This document shows positions 29,472-38,050 of a stretch of DNA of 64,000 nucleotides, piece by piece. Positions within the stretch are counted from its first letter, which is position 1. Each line of letters opens with the position of its first letter. Below the pieces are notes generated by a model that ran no database searches, was not told the DNA's origin, and saw only the letters and a list, made by a program, of their open reading frames with translations. The DNA comes from Methylotenera versatilis 301 (GTDB taxonomy: Bacteria > Pseudomonadota > Gammaproteobacteria > Burkholderiales > Methylophilaceae): the NCBI RefSeq assembly GCF_000093025.1, contig NC_014207.1, forward strand, positions 1,302,001-1,366,000. Reading direction: 5' to 3'. The position numbers and the translations under genes are program-made.

Positions 29472-30140
29472 ATGGTTAATAGTCGTGAACATGTCGCACT
29501 GAGTGCATATCTTAATCTTTTAGAGCGTAAGGGCTTCACAAAAGCTGAGCTTCGGCAGCGAGAGGTGATTATACTGAAACTAATCCCATGGATTGAAAGC
29601 ATTCATTGTGATGGAAATGCTTTTAGGGATGCGGTTGACCAACTATTCAAAAACTTGGACAAATCACTATGGTTTAGTTATCTACCAGTGATTAGAGAGT
29701 TCTTTTCGTTTTGGATAGACGATATTAAAGCGATTGTTGCCATGAATCAAGACAATGCATTTGGCGCAAATTTAATCAAATGGAGACCCGGCGAGACAGA
29801 GTTAAAAGACTTATGGGGTTCATTGGATAAGCATACTTTAACAAAGCTAGAAATGCAGCCATTAGAAGAATATGAGAAAGTACTACGTGGTAACGGTGTA
29901 GAGGATTTCGTTATTAGTGCATGTAAAAAGCTAGCCAAACTACTATTGATTCTATTACGAAATGCGCCACATAAACAGCCTGTGGCTTACCGACATGCGC
30001 TGGATGCTAATTTGACTTTATTTTCATCAAATGAAGCTTATAAGGTGACACTAAAAGTCGGGCGGGAGTTCTATTACTTCTGGAAGAATGGTGTTCATGT
30101 CATTGATTCTCCTCAACCGACCCTTGCTTATGCAGCCTAG
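29472..30140 (+). CDS. Hypothetical protein with two similar helical halves
   Basis: I do not recognise this 222-residue protein. It is soluble, without signal peptide, and predicted mostly helical. Residues about 15-85 (KGFTKAELRQREVI ... YLPVIREFFSFWID) and 135-205 (NGVEDFVISACKKL ... VTLKVGREFYYFWKN) share spacing and the terminal Phe-x-Phe-Trp / Tyr-Tyr-Phe-Trp pattern, suggesting an internal duplication of a SAM-like helical unit resembling the core-binding domain of tyrosine recombinases. No catalytic recombinase domain follows. The ATG at 29472 has GGAG 6 nt upstream; ATG 29460 is the longer alternative. It stands alone, ended by a strong terminator. Confidence 0.7.
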   Translation: MVNSREHVALSAYLNLLERKGFTKAELRQREVIILKLIPWIESIHCDGNAFRDAVDQLFKNLDKSLWFSYLPVIREFFSFWIDDIKAIVAMNQDNAFGANLIKWRPGETELKDLWGSLDKHTLTKLEMQPLEEYEKVLRGNGVEDFVISACKKLAKLLLILLRNAPHKQPVAYRHALDANLTLFSSNEAYKVTLKVGREFYYFWKNGVHVIDSPQPTLAYAA

Positions 30141-30172
30141 CTATTAATTCAACAAACGAGAATGAGTGTAAA

Positions 30173-30202
30173 AAAAGGAGACTTTCGTCTCCTTTTTATT
30201 TT
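30173..30202 (+). terminator. Intrinsic terminator, probably bidirectional
   Basis: AAAAGGAGAC (30173-30182) and GTCTCCTTTT (30187-30196) form a 10-bp stem with a TTTC loop, with a T-rich tail on the plus strand and an A run that gives T residues on the minus strand. It lies between the convergent hypothetical gene and fdxA. Confidence 0.92.
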
Positions 30203-30245
30203 CATGCTATGTTAATTCAATATCTTAAATGAATAAGCCTGATAT

Positions 30246-30569
30246 TTACTCAATTAACAAATCACGCTTACCAGGTACGCCGTTCATTGCTTCTGCGTCT
30301 TCTAACGCAGCTTTACGCGATGTAATAACTGGCCATAATTCAGCTAAGCGCGCATTTAAGGCGATAAATTCTTGTTGGTCTGCTGGTACATCATCTTCGG
30401 CAAAAATCGCTTCTGCAGGGCACTCTGCAACGCATAGCGTGCAATCGATACACTCATCTGGGTTAATCGCTAAGAAGTTAGGGCCTTCTACAAAGCAATC
30501 TACAGGGCAAACATCAACGCAATCAGTAAATTTGCATTGAATACAGTTTTCAGTGACGACATAGGTCAT
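30246..30569 (-). CDS. fdxA: 7Fe ferredoxin
   Basis: This is a 107-residue [3Fe-4S][4Fe-4S] ferredoxin. The first cysteine set [18 protein letters not shown] and the second [12 protein letters not shown] have the Azotobacter FdI spacing; the C-terminal about 45-residue extension is also characteristic. An AAGGACC site precedes the ATG. It follows cysN on the same strand with a 97-bp gap and could be an electron carrier for the reductive sulfur pathway, but the family is used widely, so that link is inference. Confidence 0.95.
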   Translation of the reverse strand: MTYVVTENCIQCKFTDCVDVCPVDCFVEGPNFLAINPDECIDCTLCVAECPAEAIFAEDDVPADQQEFIALNARLAELWPVITSRKAALEDAEAMNGVPGKRDLLIE

Positions 30570-30666
30570 TTTTTAGGTCCTTAACAGCTATAAAGCGTAA
30601 AACGCTATTTTATTTGAATTTGAATTATTTTGCATCGCTTAATTGTTGCGCTATATCAAGTAACGC

Positions 30667-31941
30667 TTAAACAATCATCCCAGCGCCAACCGTATTATTT
30701 GTACTTTCGTCGATCACGATAAAGGCACCAGTGGCGCGGTTAGTGCTATAACTATCGACCATGAGTGGCTGCGCAAGTTTGAAAGTAATGCGCGCAATAT
30801 CATTCATTTTAAGGTCGGTAGTCGCTTGTTCTTCAAGCGTATTCACATCTACTTTGTATGCAATAGTGCCTACCTTGGCTTTAGACTCACGTGTAGTGTG
30901 ACGAATTACATAGGTGCGAGCAGGGGATAACGGTGTTTCTGATAGCCAGCAAACAAATGCCTCGATTTGTTTAACCGGTTCAATTGTACTACCCGTTTTA
31001 ACAATCATGTCACCGCGTGAAGTATCAATTTCGTCTTCTAGCAGTAGCGTGATACTTTGCTCGGTTTGAGCACTTTGTATGTGATCGTCGCCAATTTGGA
31101 TCGCTTTAACTTTAGATTGATAGCCATTTGGTAACACTGTAACGGCATCGCCTACGGCAATGCTGCCGCTTTCGATTCTGCCCATAAAACCTCTAAAGTC
31201 ATGTAAGTCCGCATCTGCACTGGCATGTGGACGGCATACAAATTGCACTGGGAAGCGGAATTCTTCATCGCCTTCAGTATGTGCGGCAGGTGCTTTTTCT
31301 AGCGTCTCTAGTAGCGTTTCACCTGTGTACCAAGGCATATTCTCGAGGCGATCAACCAACATGTCGCCAGCTAAAGCAGACATAGGGATGAACTTAATAT
31401 CTCTAGCTTGTGCAAAGCCAATCTCATTTGCAAATGTTAGATAGTCTGCACATATCTTTTCATAGGTCGCTTGGTCATAATTCACCAAGTCCATTTTGTT
31501 GACGGCAACAACGATGTGTTGAATGCCAACCAAATGTGCTAAATAGCTGTGGCGGCGTGTTTGCGTTAGCACACCACGGCGAGCATCAATTAAGATAATT
31601 GCCAAGTTGGCGGTAGATGCTGCAGTTACCATGTTGCGGGTGTACTGTTCGTGACCAGGCGCATCGGCAATAATGTACTTACGTGTTCCTGTGCTGAAAT
31701 AGCGATAGGCTACGTCAATGGTGATACCTTGCTCGCGCTCAGCTTGCAAACCATCGGTCAGCAGAGATAAGTCAACTGCCTCCATGCCGCGTTTTTTCGA
31801 AGTGTTCGAAATTTGCGTTAATGTATCTGCCAATATGGTTTTGGTGTCAAATAGCAAGCGGCCGATGAGCGTACTTTTGCCGTCATCGACAGAGCCGCAG
31901 GTCATAAAACGCAAAAGTGAGTCGTTGTGTTGTGTTGTCAT
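30667..31941 (-). CDS. cysN: Sulfate adenylyltransferase subunit 1 (GTPase)
   Basis: GTPase subunit that drives adenylylation of sulfate by CysD. It has 424 residues, EF-Tu-like: GSVDDGKSTLIGR (P-loop), DAPGHEQYTRNM (G3) and VNKMDLV (G4), followed by two beta-barrel domains. No APS kinase (CysC) domain is fused at the C-terminus, in keeping with an APS-reducing route. It is the last cys gene of the operon. Confidence 0.96.
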   Translation of the reverse strand: MTTQHNDSLLRFMTCGSVDDGKSTLIGRLLFDTKTILADTLTQISNTSKKRGMEAVDLSLLTDGLQAEREQGITIDVAYRYFSTGTRKYIIADAPGHEQYTRNMVTAASTANLAIILIDARRGVLTQTRRHSYLAHLVGIQHIVVAVNKMDLVNYDQATYEKICADYLTFANEIGFAQARDIKFIPMSALAGDMLVDRLENMPWYTGETLLETLEKAPAAHTEGDEEFRFPVQFVCRPHASADADLHDFRGFMGRIESGSIAVGDAVTVLPNGYQSKVKAIQIGDDHIQSAQTEQSITLLLEDEIDTSRGDMIVKTGSTIEPVKQIEAFVCWLSETPLSPARTYVIRHTTRESKAKVGTIAYKVDVNTLEEQATTDLKMNDIARITFKLAQPLMVDSYSTNRATGAFIVIDESTNNTVGAGMIV

Positions 31942-32017
31942 ATTTTAATTTTAAATAATTGATTTATTGTAGATTGGACTTCATACCAATAAGTCGGCTT
32001 AAAAACCGACCTACAAT

Positions 32018-32962
32018 TTAAAAATAGCCTTCTTTTTTACGTTGTTCCATTGATGCATCAGAGGTTTGGTCATCAAGCCTTGTCGCGCCACGTTCTGTAA
32101 TGGTTGATGTTGCAGTTTCAAGTACAATTTTTGATACGGTGTCTGCGTCTGAAATCACAGGTGCTGTGCAGCTAATATCGCCAACGGTTCTAAAACGTAC
32201 TTGCATATTGATGATTTCTTCGCCGGCTTTTACTGGGTTGGTCACTTCGCCATTCACGAGTGGCACATTCACTGGCACAATCGAGCCAGCGCGCATCACA
32301 ACATCGCGTTGATGTGCGAAGTAAATGCTTGGTAATTGTAGTTTTTCACGTTCGATATATTGCCAAACGTCCATCTCAGTCCAGTTGGAAATAGGGAAGG
32401 CACGAATGTTTTCGCCTTTGTGTGAACGAGCGTTGTACAAACTCCACAATTCTGGGCGCTGATTTTTTGGATCCCATTGACCGAACTCATCACGGAAACT
32501 CATGATACGTTCTTTAGCACGCGCTTTTTCTTCATCACGGCGTGCGCCGCCGATACAGCAATCGAAACCAAACTCTTCAATCGCTTCAAGCAATGTCACT
32601 GATTGATGTTTGTTGCGTGACTCGTCAGCTGATTTCAGCACGACTGTGCCGCGTTTCATTGAGTCTTCAACTGAACGCACGATTAAGCGTTCGCCCAATT
32701 CAGCAGCGCGTTGATCACGGAAATCAATGACTTCTTGGTAATTGTGACCTGTATCAATGTGCATTAATGGAAACGGAAAGCGTCCTGGGCGAAAAGCTTT
32801 TTCAGCTAAACGCAAAATACACAGCGAATCTTTACCACCTGAGAACAGTAATACTGGGTTAGAGCACTGCCCAGCTACCTCACGCAGAATATAAATGGCT
32901 TCTGACTCTAGCCAATCTAAATGCGACAAAGGTTGATGGTTTGATTTTTCTTTATTTAACAT
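32018..32962 (-). CDS. cysD: Sulfate adenylyltransferase subunit 2
   Basis: Makes APS from sulfate and ATP together with CysN. It is a PP-loop ATP pyrophosphatase of 314 residues: LLFSGGKDSLCILRLA binds pyrophosphate, and MHIDTGHNYQEVIDFRD and GGARRDEEKARAKER follow. I start it at ATG 32962; a TTG two codons upstream (32968) is the alternative. It lies 76 bp before cysN and 81 bp after cysH. Confidence 0.96.
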   Translation of the reverse strand: MLNKEKSNHQPLSHLDWLESEAIYILREVAGQCSNPVLLFSGGKDSLCILRLAEKAFRPGRFPFPLMHIDTGHNYQEVIDFRDQRAAELGERLIVRSVEDSMKRGTVVLKSADESRNKHQSVTLLEAIEEFGFDCCIGGARRDEEKARAKERIMSFRDEFGQWDPKNQRPELWSLYNARSHKGENIRAFPISNWTEMDVWQYIEREKLQLPSIYFAHQRDVVMRAGSIVPVNVPLVNGEVTNPVKAGEEIINMQVRFRTVGDISCTAPVISDADTVSKIVLETATSTITERGATRLDDQTSDASMEQRKKEGYF

Positions 32963-33049
32963 ATTCAATAGCTTACTTTATATAATTAATTCAAAACTTG
33001 AAGTCTGGTTTAACTTTACGATGTTATCTTTAAGGGTTATTCTTACGAA

Positions 33050-33808
33050 CTACTTTTTAACGTGAAGTCCACATTCTTTGTTAAGTGGGTCTTCCCACCA
33101 CCATCTGCCAGCGCGAACATCTTCACCCATGGCAATTGCACGTGTGCATGGTGCGCAGCCTATACTTGGGTAAAACTGATCATGAAGTTGGTTATATGGT
33201 ACTTCGTGCATGCGGATGTATGCCCAAACTTCTTGCTCAGTCCAATCGCTTAGTGGATTGAATTTTTCTAGTTTATTACCTTCGTCAAATTCGCGCACTG
33301 GTAAGCTGGTTCTTGTCGTGGCTTGTGCCGCACGCATACCTGTGACCCATGCATCTTTGCCTTTAAGCGCGCGTTGTAACGGTTCTACTTTACGCATGTG
33401 GCAGCAGCTTTTACGAAGCTCAATAGATTCGTAAAAAGCATTGATGCCATTGGTTTTAACGTAAAACTCAACAGTGGCAGCTTGTGGAAAATACACGTTC
33501 AGTTTAGTGCTGTAGTGTTTTTCAGTTTCTGCTATCAAGTCATAAGTTTCAACAGGCAAGCGACCTGTATCAAGTGAAAAAATCTCAATCGCTAGCTGAT
33601 TTTTTAGAATGATGTCAGTCAAGACCATGTCTTCTGCACCAAAGCTGTTGGCAAATGTAATCGCTTTTAGCTCGGCGCTAGCATCGCGTAATAACTTTAA
33701 TGCGGCAGCAGCTTTTGCATTCACGCTGGCAACGAGCGCATCAGTCAGTTCTGGCTTGGTTGCAGGGTTACTTGCTGCTGGTTTGAGCATAGAAACAGAG
33801 TTATTCAT
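33050..33808 (-). CDS. cysH: Adenylyl-sulfate (APS) reductase, CysH family
   Basis: It is 252 residues long, PP-loop fold (FANSFGAEDMVLTD). It has both the SCCHMRKVEPL and the GCAPCTR cysteine pairs that bind a [4Fe-4S] cluster, which marks the APS-reducing branch rather than the E. coli PAPS-reducing branch lacking these cysteines. This agrees with the absence of a cysC kinase here. It yields sulfite for CysI. The start codon shares one base with the stop of the upstream DUF934 gene. Confidence 0.95.
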   Translation of the reverse strand: MNNSVSMLKPAASNPATKPELTDALVASVNAKAAAALKLLRDASAELKAITFANSFGAEDMVLTDIILKNQLAIEIFSLDTGRLPVETYDLIAETEKHYSTKLNVYFPQAATVEFYVKTNGINAFYESIELRKSCCHMRKVEPLQRALKGKDAWVTGMRAAQATTRTSLPVREFDEGNKLEKFNPLSDWTEQEVWAYIRMHEVPYNQLHDQFYPSIGCAPCTRAIAMGEDVRAGRWWWEDPLNKECGLHVKK

Positions 33809-34425
33809 TATGCAACTCGGTTATAGCGTTTAAAAACAGGGCGAGGCTCATCAACCGCACCTTGGTATGGGTTGGTAAAGTCATTCAAGCTCGCCAATGC
33901 TTCTGTTGCAGAACGATCTGCACGAATGAGATAGCTAGTAAAGCCGCTGCGCTTAAAGAAGTACAATTGGTCACGTAACACATCACCGATAGCGCGTAAT
34001 TCATTTTTAAAGCCATAACGTGTGCGCAATAGGGTGCCTAATGAGAATATGCGACCATCAGCAAAGCGTTCTACATGTACAGCAATGATAGGCAAGCTGT
34101 TTAAATCACTTACGCTATTTACTAAGTCTTCTAAAATTTCATGTGTATCAACCCACACACCGATTTGATTGCTGGACAGACGGTCTTGTAGCTCGGCTTT
34201 GCGCGCAATAAAGACGCTTAATGGCACAATGATTTTGCCCGTGCTTGGAATCTCGGTATTGGCAATTTGTTCTGCTGAAACAGTTTTTTCTCCGGTCAGC
34301 TTGAATAAAACAACTTTACCTGCTTGCTTGCGTTCTTCCACTTGGCTAGCTGGCAGTGTAACGACAGCCCATTCATTTTCTGAAATGGCGGCAATGCCGT
34401 TATTGAGCGTGATTAGATTACTCAT
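33808..34425 (-). CDS. DUF934 protein of the sulfite-reductase operon
   Basis: This 205-residue protein is of the DUF934 family, regularly found between cysI and cysH in betaproteobacteria and pseudomonads and annotated as involved in sulfite reduction. The C-terminal half has the conserved VERFADGRIFSLGTLLR and LRAIGDVLRDQLYFFKRSGF segments. No cofactor-binding motif is obvious. It overlaps cysI by 4 bp (ATGA) and cysH by 1 bp, so all three are translationally coupled. A role as electron-transfer or assembly partner of CysI is inference. Confidence 0.9.
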   Translation of the reverse strand: MSNLITLNNGIAAISENEWAVVTLPASQVEERKQAGKVVLFKLTGEKTVSAEQIANTEIPSTGKIIVPLSVFIARKAELQDRLSSNQIGVWVDTHEILEDLVNSVSDLNSLPIIAVHVERFADGRIFSLGTLLRTRYGFKNELRAIGDVLRDQLYFFKRSGFTSYLIRADRSATEALASLNDFTNPYQGAVDEPRPVFKRYNRVA

Positions 34426-36104
34426 GCTGTCACCTCCGGTTTTACTACACTTTTGTCTGCATACACGTGTGCTTTGAATGGTGCAATACCTAGGCGGCGC
34501 ACGGTATCAATAAAGCGTTCTTCTGGCGTACGCTCTTGAATGTAAACATCAATGAGTTTTTGTACCACGGCTGGCATTTCATCTGCTGAGAATGACGGTC
34601 CAATCACTGAGCCCAAGCTCGCGTCGTTACCTTGGCTACCACCAATGCTGACTTGATACCATTCAGAACCATCTTTATCGACACCTAAAATACCGATGTG
34701 ACCAATATGGTGATGACCACACGCGTTCATACAGCCTGAGATATTGAGTTCAATATCGCCAATGTCATGCAAGTAATCTAGATTATCAAACTGCATTTGG
34801 ATAGCAGTTGCAATTGGGATGCTCTTTGCATTAGCCAATGAGCAGAAATCGCCACCAGGGCAGCAGATAATGTCCGTCAACAAGCCAATGTTTGGTGTTG
34901 CTAAGCCGTTTGCACGTGCTTTTTCCCACACAGCAAACAAATCGCTCAGTTTGATATCGGCCAAAATTAAATTTTGTTCGTGTGAAACGCGCAATTCGCC
35001 AAAGCTGTATTGGTCGGCAAGATCTGCAACAACATGCATTTGTTCAGTAGTTGCATCGCCAGGTGCTGTGCCATGTGGTTTTAATGAAAGCGTAACGGCG
35101 CGATAACCCGTAACTTTGTGCGCATGCACACTGCGTTTAACCCATGCAGCAAACGCTGGGTTGCTTGCAATAGCCGCATCAAAGCCCGCATCATGTGCTG
35201 ACAGTGTTTCATAAGGCATAGCCTCAAAATGCTTACTAACGCGCTCTAACTCACCTTCTGGAATCGTGTTAGGTGCATCTTTTAGGTGTGACCACTCTTC
35301 TTCGACTTGGCGTTTAAACTCTTCGATGCCAAGTGCTTTTACTAAAATTTTGATACGTGCTTTATATGCGTTGTCGCGGCGACCATGTAAATTGTAAACG
35401 CGGATAATCGCTTCGCAATAGGTGAGGGCATGCTGCCACTCTAAATGTTCGCGAATCACTGTGCCTAAAATCGGGGTACGGCCTAAACCACCGCCCACCC
35501 ACACTTTAATAGCAACCTTGTTATTGCTGTCTTTATAGAACTCCATACCGATATCGTGCATTTGCACCACAGCACGGTCATCGCGAGTGCCAGACACTGC
35601 GATTTTGAACTTACGAGGTAATAACGCAAACTCAGGGTGGAATGTACTCCATTGACGCATGATTTCAGCCATGACGCGTGGATCAATAATTTCATCTGGC
35701 GCAACGCCGGCGAATTGGTCGGTAGTAATGTTACGGATACAGTTGCCTGATGTTTGAATGGCATGCATTTCAACAGTAGCTAACTCAGCTAAAATTTCGG
35801 GCACATCTTCTAGTTTAGGCCAGTTTAGTTGCAAGTTTTGACGTGTGCTGAAATGTCCGTAGCCTTTGTCGTACTTGCCAGCAATATCGCCCAATTTGCG
35901 CAATTGCTTGCTTGATAGCATGCCGTAAGGCACGGCAATACGCAACATAGGCGCTTGGCGTTGAATATACAGGCCGTTTTGTAAGCGTAGTGGACGGAAT
36001 TCGTCTTCGCTTAGTTCGCCTGCTAAATAACGACGTGTTTGATCACGATACTGCGCAACGCGCTCATCGACGAGTGTCTGGTCTATTTCATCATACTTAT
36101 ACAT
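34422..36104 (-). CDS. cysI: Sulfite reductase hemoprotein subunit
   Basis: Reduces sulfite to sulfide with six electrons. It has 560 residues. The siroheme/[4Fe-4S] ligands are in CCPGGDFCSLANAKS and SGCMNACGHHHIGHIGILG; the N-terminal pseudo-symmetric half has GYGHFSTRQNLQLNWP. The flavoprotein partner CysJ is not in the window. The electron donor may be elsewhere or a ferredoxin such as FdxA (inference). It lies 72 bp after the TauE-like gene. Confidence 0.95.
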   Translation of the reverse strand: MYKYDEIDQTLVDERVAQYRDQTRRYLAGELSEDEFRPLRLQNGLYIQRQAPMLRIAVPYGMLSSKQLRKLGDIAGKYDKGYGHFSTRQNLQLNWPKLEDVPEILAELATVEMHAIQTSGNCIRNITTDQFAGVAPDEIIDPRVMAEIMRQWSTFHPEFALLPRKFKIAVSGTRDDRAVVQMHDIGMEFYKDSNNKVAIKVWVGGGLGRTPILGTVIREHLEWQHALTYCEAIIRVYNLHGRRDNAYKARIKILVKALGIEEFKRQVEEEWSHLKDAPNTIPEGELERVSKHFEAMPYETLSAHDAGFDAAIASNPAFAAWVKRSVHAHKVTGYRAVTLSLKPHGTAPGDATTEQMHVVADLADQYSFGELRVSHEQNLILADIKLSDLFAVWEKARANGLATPNIGLLTDIICCPGGDFCSLANAKSIPIATAIQMQFDNLDYLHDIGDIELNISGCMNACGHHHIGHIGILGVDKDGSEWYQVSIGGSQGNDASLGSVIGPSFSADEMPAVVQKLIDVYIQERTPEERFIDTVRRLGIAPFKAHVYADKSVVKPEVTA

Positions 36105-36176
36105 GTTGTGCTTTTCTTAATCCCAAAAAACTTAACTAATAATCTCTATGGCATATGGAGTAGGTAACTCGTTATT

Positions 36177-36947
36177 TTAATGGAAAACGAGTTTTAAGCC
36201 CACAAAAATCAATATTAATGCAAGTGCAATTCGCACCCAGTGCTCGGCCATTTTTGAGCTTAAGTGGCTACCAATCCAAATACCCGGAATAGAGCCGATT
36301 AATAAAGTGCCGAGTAGGTTGTAATCTACGGTGCCAATACTTGCATGACCAAGCCCAGCAACCAGTGTGAGCGGCACGGCATGAGCAATATCAGAGCCAA
36401 TAATAGTGTTAATTGCTCTACGCGGATAGATGATTAATAAGGCAGTTACACCCAATGCGCCAGCGCCAACTGAGGTCAGCGTCACTAATGCACCTAAAAC
36501 TAGACCCAATATCACGGTTAAATAAGGTGTCCATTTTTCATTCACCAAATGTTCTTTGTTTGAGAATTTAACCAATTGATTGCGGAATAGCACAGAAAGT
36601 GACGTCACTAATAATGCAATTCCGAGCCAAAATTTAATTGTATTTACTGCCGCATCTGAAGCGATATCTTGATTACGCAAATAAAGCGTCGTTAGTATAG
36701 AAGCTGGCACACTACCAAATGCTAATAGCCGTACTATTTTCCAATCTATGTTGCCAAGTTTGCCGTGTGCAAAAATACCTACACTTTTTGTTACTGAAGC
36801 ATAGAGTAAATCAGTACCTACAGCTAAAGCAGGTTTGATGTGAAAAAACAACACGAGAATCGGCGTCATGAGTGAGCCGCCACCAACACCAGTCAAACCA
36901 ACCAACATGCCGACCACAAAGCCAGCAATAATGTAACCAAATTCCAT
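36177..36947 (-). CDS. TSUP (TauE/SafE) family sulfite/sulfate-type permease
   Basis: This 256-residue integral membrane protein has seven to eight helices. It begins with the TauE/SafE signature GFVVGMLVGLTGVGGGSLMTPIL and repeats it in the second half (LGALVTLTSVGAGALGVTALLIIYP), the family's internal duplication. It heads the cys operon on the minus strand, divergent from cysB, so a role in moving sulfate or sulfite is likely. The direction of transport is not settled by sequence. Confidence 0.9.
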   Translation of the reverse strand: MEFGYIIAGFVVGMLVGLTGVGGGSLMTPILVLFFHIKPALAVGTDLLYASVTKSVGIFAHGKLGNIDWKIVRLLAFGSVPASILTTLYLRNQDIASDAAVNTIKFWLGIALLVTSLSVLFRNQLVKFSNKEHLVNEKWTPYLTVILGLVLGALVTLTSVGAGALGVTALLIIYPRRAINTIIGSDIAHAVPLTLVAGLGHASIGTVDYNLLGTLLIGSIPGIWIGSHLSSKMAEHWVRIALALILIFVGLKLVFH

Positions 36948-37024
36948 ATGGAGTATCCGTTAATTAAAGCAATTTATTGAACATTTTCTTAAGCATCCGC
37001 ACTATATCAGGTATAAATAATTTT

Positions 37025-37053
37025 TTTAGAATATGTTATTCTATATGTATAAT
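37025..37053 (+). promoter_or_regulatory. Probable cysB promoter with overlapping LysR-type dyad
   Basis: TATAAT (37048-37053) lies 17 bp after TTTAGA (37025-37030, 4 of 6 to the -35 consensus). TAGAATA (37027-37033) and TATTCTA (37037-37043) form an exact inverted repeat with a 3-bp spacer, inside the promoter spacer. This T-rich/A-rich dyad has the layout of LysR-type sites. It would allow CysB to repress itself and to control the divergent cys operon. Confidence 0.55.
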
Positions 37054-37095
37054 TTTTAGTTATATTGAATTGCTTAAAATTGAAATGACAGGGCT

Positions 37096-38034
37096 ATGAA
37101 ACTACAACAATTACGCTACCTTAATGAGGTGGCTCGTCAAGATCTTAATATCACCAGTGCTGCTGATGCTTTATACACCTCGCAACCTGGCGTGAGTAAG
37201 CAGATTCAGTTGTTTGAAGAAGAGATTGGTTTGCAAGTATTTTTACGCAACGGTAAGCGACTTACAGGCATTACTGAGCCAGGTGAGCAGATATTGTCTT
37301 TGGCAGCAAAAGTCATGCATCAGATTGATAATATTAAACGTGTCGGTGATGAGTTTAGTAATATTGAAACAGGTACCTTAACCATTGCTACTACGCATAC
37401 TCAAGCGCGTTACAAATTGCCTGCAGTAGTTAAAGCCTTTATGACAGCTTATCCACATGTTAAGCTAAATATTCATCAAGGTAATCCCAGTCAAGTGGCT
37501 GAGCAAGTTGCGAAAGGTGATGCGGATGTCGGGATTGCTACTGAGTATATTAGTGATTTTGAGAATTTATTGTGCTTACCTTGTTATGAGTGGAACCGTT
37601 GCGTAGTGGTGCCACATGGTCATCCTTTGCTATTAGATGGCGCGTTGACACTTGAGAAACTAGCGGCTTACCCTTTGATCACCTACGACTTCGGCTACAC
37701 AGGTGGTAGCTTGGTATCAAAAACATTTAGCGAAGCTGGGGTTTCACCAAACGTTGTGCTGACGGCAATTGATGCTGACGTGATTAAAACCTATGTGACA
37801 TTGGGGCTGGGCGTTGGGTTGCTAGCGAATATGGCGTATGACCCTGAGCGCGATTCAAATCTAGCGATGGTAGATGTTAGCCATTTATTCCCCAATAGCA
37901 CAACTTACTTAGGTGTTCGTAAGGATGCCTTCTTACGTGGTTATATGTACGGCTTCATTGAGCTCATGGCACCAAAGTTTAATCGTAAAGCGGTGAATGA
38001 AGCACTTAAAATAAGCGGTACAAGCTCACTTTAA
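37096..38034 (+). CDS. cysB: LysR-type regulator CysB
   Basis: Activator of sulfur assimilation in response to N-acetylserine and sulfur limitation. It is 312 residues long; the opening MKLQQLRYLNEVARQDLNITSAADALYTSQPGVSKQ (in parts) is the HTH typical of CysB/Cbl rather than of LysR proteins in general, and the C-terminal domain contains TTHTQARYKLP, part of the effector cleft. It is divergent from the cys operon it probably controls, with a dyad between them. Confidence 0.95.
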   Translation: MKLQQLRYLNEVARQDLNITSAADALYTSQPGVSKQIQLFEEEIGLQVFLRNGKRLTGITEPGEQILSLAAKVMHQIDNIKRVGDEFSNIETGTLTIATTHTQARYKLPAVVKAFMTAYPHVKLNIHQGNPSQVAEQVAKGDADVGIATEYISDFENLLCLPCYEWNRCVVVPHGHPLLLDGALTLEKLAAYPLITYDFGYTGGSLVSKTFSEAGVSPNVVLTAIDADVIKTYVTLGLGVGLLANMAYDPERDSNLAMVDVSHLFPNSTTYLGVRKDAFLRGYMYGFIELMAPKFNRKAVNEALKISGTSSL

Positions 38035-38050
38035 AGTTTGGAGTATCGAA

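Noticed and set aside
30590-30620. Small AGCGT/ACGCT hairpin between cysN and fdxA
   Set aside because: The stem is 5 bp with a 3-nt loop and no convincing T run in the direction of transcription.
36945-36955. CATATGGAGTA repeated at 36152-36162 and 36945-36955
   Set aside because: An 11-mer shared at both ends of the TauE-like gene could mark an insertion, but the gene fits its operon and no inverted ends are present; chance is more likely.
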